Assembly: GCA_016708025.1 (NCBI GenBank)
Contig: JADJGQ010000001.1
Coordinates: 744,001-808,000 of the forward strand
Reading direction: 5' to 3'
DNA from: a bacterium
GTDB lineage: Bacteria > Zixibacteria > MSB-5A5 > GN15 > FEB-12
Length of the DNA: 64,000 bases
In this document: one piece after another, positions 58,125 through 64,000 of the stretch
How positions within the stretch are numbered: position 1 is the first letter of the stretch
Layout of the letters: each line of letters opens with the position of its first letter
The notes under the pieces: generated by a model
The model's database searches: none
What the model saw: the letters and a program-made list of their open reading frames with translations, nothing else
What the model was told of the DNA's origin: nothing
Translations under genes and position numbers: made by a program

Positions 58125-58152
58125 TTGCCTTTACTGAACGAGACGATATATT
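58125..58152 (+). promoter_or_regulatory. Putative promoter of the riboflavin operon
   Basis: TTGCCT (58125-58130), a 16-base spacer and TATATT (58147-58152). Transcription would start near 58159, just ahead of the riboswitch. Confidence 0.5.
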
Positions 58153-58166
58153 AGTCTCAGAACATT

Positions 58167-58346
58167 CTTCAGGGCGAGGTGTAATTCCTCGATCGGCGGT
58201 AGAGCCCGCGACCTGGGAGAAATCCCGGCTGAACCTGTGAGATTCAGGTGCCGACGGTTATAGTCCGGATGGAAGAAGATGGAAAGGCGGATACCGCTGG
58301 GCCGTTGGCCGAAGTGGCGCTATCCGTCTAGCTGATCGCCCTGAAG
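58167..58346 (+). promoter_or_regulatory. FMN riboswitch (RFN element)
   Basis: The conserved core is plain to read: CTTCAGGGCG opening P1 (58167-58176), GGTGTAATTCC, ATCGGCGGTAGAGCCCGCGA, AACCTGTGAGATTCAGGTGCCGA (first and last parts typical), GGTTATAGTCCGGATGGAAGAAGATG, and the closing CGCCCTGAAG (58337-58346), which pairs with the first segment over ten bases. The class binds flavin mononucleotide and normally switches off riboflavin genes. The ribD start is only 22 bases after P1, so there is very little room for an expression platform. Confidence 0.97.
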
Positions 58347-58368
58347 CTATATTGCTTGGGGTTTTTTT

Positions 58369-59469
58369 ATGGCCGAAACGGCTGACAAGAAGTTCATGCA
58401 GCGAGCGCTCGAGCTAGCCGCTATGGGGCGTGGGATGACCTATCCCAACCCGATGGTCGGCGCGCTGGTGGTCAAGCATGGGCGGGTCATTGCCGAAGGT
58501 TACCACCGAAAAGTTGGTGCCGCGCACGCCGAGATCGAGGCGCTCAAGGGGGCCGGAAAGAAGGCCAAAGGGGGAACCCTCTATGTCACGTTGGAACCAT
58601 GTTGCCACACCGGGCGGACCGGGCCCTGCACGGATGCGATCATCAAAGCCGGGATCGCCAAGGTAGTCGTTGCCTCGCTCGATCCGGATACTCGGGTCAA
58701 TGGTCAGGGGATCAGGCAACTTCGTCGCCTCGGCATCGAAGTTCGAACCTCTGTCTGCAAGCAGGAATCGATTCTCCTCAACGAAGCATACTTTCACCAC
58801 CAGAAAACCGGACTTCCATTTGTCATACTTAAGCTGGCTGAATCACTGGACGGGCGAATCGCCACCGGAAAGGGCGACTCCAAATGGATTTCAGGCAAGT
58901 CCGCCAGAGCATATGTTCACCGACTCCGCAGTGAGGTTGGTGCTGTGTTGGTGGGCGGAGAGACGGCGCGCAAAGATGACCCGGCCCTGACTGTTCGACT
59001 GGTCAAGGGGCAGAATCCCTATCGCATCCTGTTGACCCGTTCGCTGAATCAACCGAAGAGCATTCAGTTGATCGCCAACAACGCGGATCGGAAAACGATC
59101 GTCGCATCGAGCGAAGAATCAATCACTCGCTTTCTGGCCGGTGCGGATCATCCAGAGTTGATCTATTGGTCTGTCGCACCATCAGGGCCGGCATCGCTTG
59201 ACCTTCTAGATCTGCTTCAGAAAGCGGGAGCGTTCGGGATCCGATCGATCCTGGTCGAAGGGGGAAGTCGCGTGGCGACCTCTTTTTTCGCGCAGGGACT
59301 GGTCGACAAGTTGGTGTTGGTGATCGCTCCGAAATTGATAGGCCGCGGTATCGAGTCGATCGGTGATTTGGGAATCAGGTCGGTCGACCAGGCGAAACAG
59401 TTCTCGCGAAGCAGATTCGTTTCGGTCGGCGAGGATATGATTTTCGAAGGATACCCGAAAAAGGGATAA
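58369..59469 (+). CDS. ribD: Bifunctional riboflavin deaminase/reductase RibD
   Basis: This 366-residue protein has an N-terminal deaminase domain with the zinc site HAEIEAL and LEPCCHTGRTGPCTDAI. The C-terminal reductase domain has KLAESLDGRIATGKGDSKWISG, VGGETARKDDPALTVR and LVEGGSRVATSF. It carries out two successive steps from the GTP-derived pyrimidine towards the lumazine precursor. The ATG at 58369 is directly preceded by seven T and a GGGG that may serve as a weak ribosome site. It is the first gene under the FMN riboswitch. Confidence 0.96.
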   Translation: MAETADKKFMQRALELAAMGRGMTYPNPMVGALVVKHGRVIAEGYHRKVGAAHAEIEALKGAGKKAKGGTLYVTLEPCCHTGRTGPCTDAIIKAGIAKVVVASLDPDTRVNGQGIRQLRRLGIEVRTSVCKQESILLNEAYFHHQKTGLPFVILKLAESLDGRIATGKGDSKWISGKSARAYVHRLRSEVGAVLVGGETARKDDPALTVRLVKGQNPYRILLTRSLNQPKSIQLIANNADRKTIVASSEESITRFLAGADHPELIYWSVAPSGPASLDLLDLLQKAGAFGIRSILVEGGSRVATSFFAQGLVDKLVLVIAPKLIGRGIESIGDLGIRSVDQAKQFSRSRFVSVGEDMIFEGYPKKG

Positions 59470-59472
59470 GCC

Positions 59473-60105
59473 ATGTTTACCGGCATTATAGAGAATATTG
59501 GCACGCTTGAGCGCATTGAGAGTCGCGGCAACTACCGCGTCCTCACGATTGCCGCGAACTTCTGTGCCGAGTTGACCGATGGTGAGTCGGTCTGCTGCGA
59601 TGGTGCCTGCCTGACGGTCGTGAAATTCGACAAGAACGCTTTTATCGTGGAGGCCTCACAGGAGACCGCAGCGCGAACAATTCTTGGCCAATATCGGGTC
59701 GGCTCGAAGATCAATCTCGAACGGTCATTGCGCGTGAATGCGCGATTGGGAGGTCATCTGGTGAGTGGCCATATTGATACGCGAGGCACTGTCGCCTATG
59801 CCAAACCAGTGGGCGAGTCACTCGAGTTGGCGGTCGGATACGAGCGCCAATATGACCCACTGGTGATCGAGAAAGGGTCGATCGCTATCAATGGAGTCTC
59901 CTTGACGGTAAATGCGGTGAAGACCGGGGAGTGTGCGGTGAACATTATCCCCTATACCGTCAAAGCGACCGGACTGGGGAGTCTGAGGTCGGGCAGCATG
60001 GTGAATCTGGAATTCGACATGATCGGAAAATACGTTGCTCGAATGAGCGATCTGAATAAACGGTCGGGCGTGACGCTCGACAAACTGCATGAAAGCGGAT
60101 GGTAA
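59473..60105 (+). CDS. ribE: Riboflavin synthase alpha chain
   Basis: This 210-residue protein has the typical start MFTGIIENIGTLERIE and two similar barrels. The first contains CCDGACLTVVKF and RSLRVNARLGGHLVSGHID; the second IAINGVSLTVNAV and NLEFDMIGKYVARM. It dismutates two lumazine molecules to riboflavin and the pyrimidine. It is three bases after ribD and two bases before ribBA. Length and both motif copies are normal. Confidence 0.96.
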   Translation: MFTGIIENIGTLERIESRGNYRVLTIAANFCAELTDGESVCCDGACLTVVKFDKNAFIVEASQETAARTILGQYRVGSKINLERSLRVNARLGGHLVSGHIDTRGTVAYAKPVGESLELAVGYERQYDPLVIEKGSIAINGVSLTVNAVKTGECAVNIIPYTVKATGLGSLRSGSMVNLEFDMIGKYVARMSDLNKRSGVTLDKLHESGW

Positions 60106-60106
60106 T

Positions 60107-61318
60107 ATGAACGCCGAGTTCACCTTCAATACGATCGAGGAAGCGATTGAGGATATCCGGGCCGGGAAATTCATCATCGTGATCGATGATGAAGATCGCG
60201 AAAACGAGGGAGACCTCGTGATGGCCGCAGAAATGGTCACACCGGAAGCGGTCAATTTCATGGCCAAGCATGGACGCGGACTGATTTGCGTGTTGATGCC
60301 GAATGATCGGCTGGAACGATTAAAGCTGCATCCGATGGTCGAAGTCAATACGGCCAAGTTGGGGACCCGCTTCACTGTTTCGGTGGATGCGATCCATGGT
60401 ACGACCACGGGTATCTCTGCGAGCGATCGCGCGATCACGATCAAAGCGCTGTCTGATGAAAACACCAAACCGGAAGACCTCGGCCGCCCTGGCCATGTAT
60501 TCCCGATTCAGGCTGTTTCCGGCGGTGTGCTTTCTCGTGCGGGACATACCGAAGCATCGGTTGATCTGGCGAGACTGGCGAATCTTCGGCCGGTAGGCGT
60601 GCTCTGCGAGATCATGAACGATGATGGTACCATGGCTCGTGTGCCCCAACTCTTTCCATTGGCGAAACAGTTCGGCCTGAAGATCATAACGATCCGTGAC
60701 CTGATCGCTTATCGCCACAAGACAGAAAAACTGGTCACCCATATGACGACCGTCACATTCCCGACCGAGTTTGGGACTTTCCAACTGCATCTGTATAAAT
60801 CAGAGCTCGACGACCACCATCATCTGGCGCTGGTCAAAGGGGACATTACCGGGAAAAAGAATGTCCTGGTGCGGGTCCATTCAAGTTGCCTGACCGGCGA
60901 TGTTTTCCACTCCCATCGGTGCGATTGCGGGATGCAACTGCACAAGGCTATGCAGATGGTTGACGCTGAGGGAGCGGGTGTGGTTCTGTATATGCGACAG
61001 GAGGGGAGAGGGATCGGTCTGGCTAACAAGATACTTGCATACAAGCTGCAGGATCTCGGGCGGGATACAGTCGAGGCGAACGAAGAACTCGGATTTAAAG
61101 CCGATCTTCGGGACTACGGCATCGGCGCACAGATACTGTCCGACCTTGGGCTGACCTCCATTCGGTTGTTAACGAATAACCCAAAGAAGGTGATCGGCCT
61201 GCAGGGGTATGGATTGGAGATCGTCGAGCGAGTGCCGTTGCAGATCGAGCCAACAGCGCACAGCGCACGCTACCTTGAAACCAAACGTGACAAACTTGGT
61301 CATTTGTTGAATTTCTGA
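60107..61318 (+). CDS. ribBA: Bifunctional DHBP synthase/GTP cyclohydrolase II RibBA
   Basis: The start is the ATG at 60107, two bases after ribE (403 residues). The N-terminal half makes dihydroxybutanone phosphate: IDDEDRENEGDLVMAAE, SVDAIHGTTTGISASDRA, RPGHVFPI and AGHTEASVDL are all conserved. The C-terminal half opens the GTP ring: the zinc cysteines are in SCLTGDVFHSHRCDCG, with MRQEGRGIGL and TNNPKKVIGL following. Both active sites look complete, so it supplies both branches of riboflavin synthesis. Confidence 0.97.
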   Translation: MNAEFTFNTIEEAIEDIRAGKFIIVIDDEDRENEGDLVMAAEMVTPEAVNFMAKHGRGLICVLMPNDRLERLKLHPMVEVNTAKLGTRFTVSVDAIHGTTTGISASDRAITIKALSDENTKPEDLGRPGHVFPIQAVSGGVLSRAGHTEASVDLARLANLRPVGVLCEIMNDDGTMARVPQLFPLAKQFGLKIITIRDLIAYRHKTEKLVTHMTTVTFPTEFGTFQLHLYKSELDDHHHLALVKGDITGKKNVLVRVHSSCLTGDVFHSHRCDCGMQLHKAMQMVDAEGAGVVLYMRQEGRGIGLANKILAYKLQDLGRDTVEANEELGFKADLRDYGIGAQILSDLGLTSIRLLTNNPKKVIGLQGYGLEIVERVPLQIEPTAHSARYLETKRDKLGHLLNF

Positions 61319-61334
61319 GAACTGGAGAGGATAT

Positions 61335-61808
61335 ATGAACGTGAAGGAATTCGAAGGAAAGCTTGATGCCACCGGGCTTCGGTTCGGGATCGTCGTCAGC
61401 CGTTTCAACAGCTTTTTCACCGATCAACTGCTGAATGGTGCGTTGGATTGTATTGTCCGCCACAACGGCACGCAGGAGAAAGTCGCAGTGGCGTATGTAC
61501 CGGGCTCATTTGAGCTGCCGTTTGCGGCGGCGCGCATGGCGAAGTCCGGCAAGTATGATGCCGTAATCTGCCTTGGCGCAGTGATTCGCGGCGACACACC
61601 GCACTTTGACTTTATTGCCGCCGAGTCCTCGAAAGGGATAGCCCGACTCGGCCTTGAAATGGATCTCCCGGTTGTGTACGGCGTGATCACCACTGATACT
61701 ATCGAACAGGCGATCGAGCGCGCAGGGACCAAAGCAGGGAATAAGGGATGGGATGCCGCGCAGACCGCCATTGAGATGGTGAATCTCTATAAAGCGATGG
61801 ACAAATGA
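61335..61808 (+). CDS. ribH: 6,7-dimethyl-8-ribityllumazine synthase RibH
   Basis: This 157-residue protein has GLRFGIVVSRFNSFFTDQLL, the VPGSFELPFAA loop, the CLGAVIRGDTPHFDFI active-site region and VVYGVITTDTIEQAIERAG. It condenses the ribitylamino pyrimidine with dihydroxybutanone phosphate; subunits usually form icosahedral or pentameric shells. GGAGAGGA lies 6 bases before the ATG. It overlaps nusB by four bases, a very common arrangement. Confidence 0.97.
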   Translation: MNVKEFEGKLDATGLRFGIVVSRFNSFFTDQLLNGALDCIVRHNGTQEKVAVAYVPGSFELPFAAARMAKSGKYDAVICLGAVIRGDTPHFDFIAAESSKGIARLGLEMDLPVVYGVITTDTIEQAIERAGTKAGNKGWDAAQTAIEMVNLYKAMDK

Positions 61809-62251
61809 GCACAGACGAACGAGAACTGAGTGATTCTCCCCGACGACGCGCCCGCGAACTGGTCCTGCATGGCTTGTATGCCTGCGAAGTGACCGAGAAC
61901 GACCCGCGCGATGTGCTGTCACAGATCGTTAAGGATGAATCGTTGTCGGGCAAAAATCAGGACTATGCCAAGGCACTATTCACGAAGGTGCGGGATACAC
62001 GGGACTGGTCAGATCAGCAACTTGTCCTTCTGGCGACCAACTGGAAGCTGGACCGGTTTGCCGAGCTCGACAAGATCATCCTTCGGATGGCTATGACCGA
62101 ACTTCGCGATATGCCGGATATCCCGGTCCGAGTAGTGATCAACGAGGCGATCGAACTGGCCAAGAAATATTCGACCAGCGAATCGGCCAGTTTCATCAAC
62201 GGTATCCTCGATAGCTACGTCAAAAAGACCGAAGCTCAGCCGGAATCCTGA
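61805..62251 (+). CDS. nusB: Transcription antitermination factor NusB
   Basis: This 148-residue all-helical protein has SPRRRARELVLHGLYACEV at the start, WKLDRFAELDKIILRMAMTEL in the middle and VVINEAIELAKKYSTSESASFINGILD near the end, all NusB hallmarks. With NusE (S10) it binds boxA RNA in rRNA leaders to prevent early termination. Its start overlaps the ribH stop (ATGA). A terminator follows, closing the riboflavin operon. Confidence 0.96.
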   Translation: MSTDERELSDSPRRRARELVLHGLYACEVTENDPRDVLSQIVKDESLSGKNQDYAKALFTKVRDTRDWSDQQLVLLATNWKLDRFAELDKIILRMAMTELRDMPDIPVRVVINEAIELAKKYSTSESASFINGILDSYVKKTEAQPES

Positions 62252-62272
62252 GCGACTCCTACCACTTATAAG

Positions 62273-62310
62273 GCGCCTTCGAGATTTTTCTTCGAGGGCG
62301 CTTTCTCTTT
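62273..62310 (+). terminator. Rho-independent terminator of the riboflavin-nusB operon
   Basis: GCGCCTTCGA (62273-62282) pairs with TCGAGGGCGC (62292-62301), one G-U pair, 9-base loop, followed by a T-rich tract TTTCTCTTT. Confidence 0.82.
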
Positions 62311-62414
62311 GGCGACCCCCACCCCATTGCCGGGTATAACCACAAATCAGAACGGACTTTACAAGAGGCCAGAGAACCATATATTACCGGCTCTGCTGAG
62401 GGATAGATAATTGA

Positions 62415-64000
62415 ATGAAAGAATGGCTTAGAGGTATCGACAGGACCAACGCCCTGATTGCGTTGGGAGTTTGGATTGTCGGCATAGCGGTCTATCTCAA
62501 GACCATGGCGCCGACCATCACCTTCTGGGATTGTGGCGAGTTCATCGCCGTGTCCTATATTCTGGGGATTCCGCATCCGCCAGGCACGCCGCTGTATGTC
62601 CTCGTTGGCAAGGTCTTCACATTCAATCCATTCATAGCAGAGCCTTCCGCCCGGATCAATTTCCTTTCGGTGCTCAGTTCATCTTTCACAACGCTTTTCA
62701 CCTATCTCTGTGCAGTCCGACTTCTGCGCTACTGGCAGACAGACAAACAGGATCTCTACGCCCGGATCACCTTGTATGGCGGTGCCGCAGCCGGCGCGCT
62801 CTTTTTTGCCTGGAGCAAAACCCACTGGAATAATTCGACCGAGGCCGAGGTTTACGGTCTTTCGATGCTGATGTTTATGGGTGCCGTCTGGCTGGCACTA
62901 AAATATTACGAAACCTCGGATCAAGCCGCCGCCGATCGAATCATGCTGGCGATCGTCTATATCGCTTTCCTCGGGATCGGTGTCCATATGACCACCTTTC
63001 TGGTTCTGCCGATCCTGGCGCTCTTCTTCATACTGAAGAAAGGGACTCCGGTTCGCTACTGGTTTATGGCCGCCACGCTGTTGATACTTGAACTGTATCT
63101 GATCTTCGCGCTTTCTTCGCGCCCCAACGAGGTTCCGATCTATCTCCCGCTCTTCATTGTTTTTGTGATCTATTTGATGTACCTGCTGTCGACACCATCG
63201 ATCCCGCGTCTACTGATGTATATCGCCGGAGCATGGCTCGTAGCCTCGGTACCGATCCTTGGATCGATCTCAACGATAATCCGCTCGGCCGGTGGAAGCA
63301 GCGCCATACCGGCATCGGGACTGCTCAATATCATCGGGATGATCGGCTTCATAGCGCTGATCGTTCTGGGTGTGATCGCGCTGCTGACCTACCTTCGCCA
63401 GCGAAACTCTCGAGTTGAAGACCCGGAACCTGAACTTCTCACTGCGGCTTTGTTTATTCTGGTCGCCTCGCTTATGGCCGGGCTGTTATTGATCGGCGTT
63501 CGCGGCTATTCGTCTTTCCTTTTTCTCTCCGTGATTCTCATGGGAGGGCTCGGCTTACTCCTCCGGCAATATATTCGGTGGCCGATATTGATCGCTATTG
63601 CGGGGGTGTCGCTCGTCATGATCGGCATTTACCCGTATATTTGGGGATCTCTTGCGGCTGCGGCACTGGTCCTGGTGTTGGGGCTGCTCTTCAATGTGGC
63701 CGGATGGCGCGCCGCTCTGCTGGTGTTGGTGATGGCGGCGGCCGGGTTCTCGGTCCATTATTTCATCTGGGTTCGGTCTGCGCAGAAACCGTATATCAAT
63801 GAAAATAACCCTTCCCAGAGTTGGGATCAGATGCGCGGGTTCCTCGAGCGCAAGCAGTATGGCAGTCAGTCGATGACCGAGCGGATGTTTGAGCGCCGGG
63901 GAGAGTGGGAAAACCAGTTTGGTGCATGGCGCCGGATGGGGTACTGGGGATTTTTCCAGAACCAGTACGGCATCAACGGCCGGGCATTTTTTGCGGTCTT
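62415..64000 (+). CDS. DUF2723 polytopic membrane protein (3' end cut)
   Basis: The frame opens at the ATG at 62415 and runs past the right edge, so only the first 528 residues are seen. The N-terminus shows the DUF2723 signature: membrane helix, then TMAPTITFWDCGEFIAVSYILGIPHPPGTPLYVLVGK (ends of this block are conserved), and WSKTHWNNSTEAEVYGLSML. At least ten membrane helices follow. DUF2723 proteins look like GT-C-type glycosyltransferases, similar in fold to protein O-mannosyltransferases, and are common in Bacteroidota and relatives; acceptor and donor are unknown. The Asp in WDCGEF and the Glu in TEAEVYG would be the presumed catalytic positions. Confidence 0.88.
   Translation, partial: MKEWLRGIDRTNALIALGVWIVGIAVYLKTMAPTITFWDCGEFIAVSYILGIPHPPGTPLYVLVGKVFTFNPFIAEPSARINFLSVLSSSFTTLFTYLCAVRLLRYWQTDKQDLYARITLYGGAAAGALFFAWSKTHWNNSTEAEVYGLSMLMFMGAVWLALKYYETSDQAAADRIMLAIVYIAFLGIGVHMTTFLVLPILALFFILKKGTPVRYWFMAATLLILELYLIFALSSRPNEVPIYLPLFIVFVIYLMYLLSTPSIPRLLMYIAGAWLVASVPILGSISTIIRSAGGSSAIPASGLLNIIGMIGFIALIVLGVIALLTYLRQRNSRVEDPEPELLTAALFILVASLMAGLLLIGVRGYSSFLFLSVILMGGLGLLLRQYIRWPILIAIAGVSLVMIGIYPYIWGSLAAAALVLVLGLLFNVAGWRAALLVLVMAAAGFSVHYFIWVRSAQKPYINENNPSQSWDQMRGFLERKQYGSQSMTERMFERRGEWENQFGAWRRMGYWGFFQNQYGINGRAFFAV

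Overview
The window is about 54% GC, gene-dense and free of rRNA, tRNA, CRISPR or insertion sequences that I can recognise. The content points to an uncultured Gram-negative bacterium of the FCB (Fibrobacterota-Chlorobiota-Bacteroidota) superphylum, most like candidate phyla such as Zixibacteria. The reasons are a PorV/PorQ-type outer-membrane protein, several secreted proteins ending in FlgD/Por-type C-terminal domains, a dockerin protease, a DUF2723 membrane protein, a 31-residue AURKAIP1/COX24-like basic protein, DUF3857 proteins and outer-membrane lipoproteins. The phylum assignment is inference; no marker gene here fixes it. No gene-free stretch exceeds about 300 bases. The longest gaps (27770-28041, 54040-54312, 58092-58368) hold terminators, a divergent promoter region and an FMN riboswitch.

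Layout. 1-2911: a secreted FlgD-domain protein (cut at the left edge) and a PorV/TPR protein. 2980-7520: signalling, with a membrane sensor carrying both an RsbW-like kinase and a SpoIIE phosphatase domain, a STAS protein with a winged-helix-like tail, and a GGDEF diguanylate cyclase. 7636-11455: exopolysaccharide export (Wza-like), a TPR protein, a CpsD-like tyrosine kinase and an XrtA-type polysaccharide deacetylase. 11579-14866: an unknown secreted protein, LapA, LapB and a SPOR-domain protein. 14866-23351: mutS, mutL, miaA, a lytic transglycosylase with LysM repeats that is split by a one-base frameshift, and sppA. 23555-28041: an HU protein, the 31-residue protein, a possible structured RNA, a seven-bladed propeller protein and a triple-repeat secreted protein. 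28042-30776 (minus strand): purD, purE and a TPR protein.

31009-42685: envelope and secretion genes, namely an M14 carboxypeptidase with dockerin, a beta-barrel protein, an NtrC-type regulator, lipoprotein/DUF4384-PEGA/small basic protein, and two tandem DUF3857 transglutaminase-like proteins, the second of which has lost its catalytic triad. 42851-51965: hrcA-grpE-dnaK-dnaJ-prmA-rsmE followed by a prepilin peptidase and a histidine kinase. 52034-53248: efp and a short RNase HIII. 53302-54039 (minus): a lipoprotein. 54313-58091: a three-gene signalling cluster with GAF-like domains, a kinase-like dimerisation helix lacking its histidine, and a lone receiver. 58125-62251: FMN riboswitch and ribD-ribE-ribBA-ribH-nusB. 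62415-end: a truncated DUF2723 protein.

About ten putative promoters can be read by eye. Most share a -35 like TTGAC/TTGCC and a -10 of form TATnTT rather than TATAAT. The most notable items are the mltD frameshift, the riboswitch with almost no room for an expression platform, the tandem live/dead transglutaminase pair, the compact partner-switching module with an A10 tract, and the histidine-less signalling cluster.
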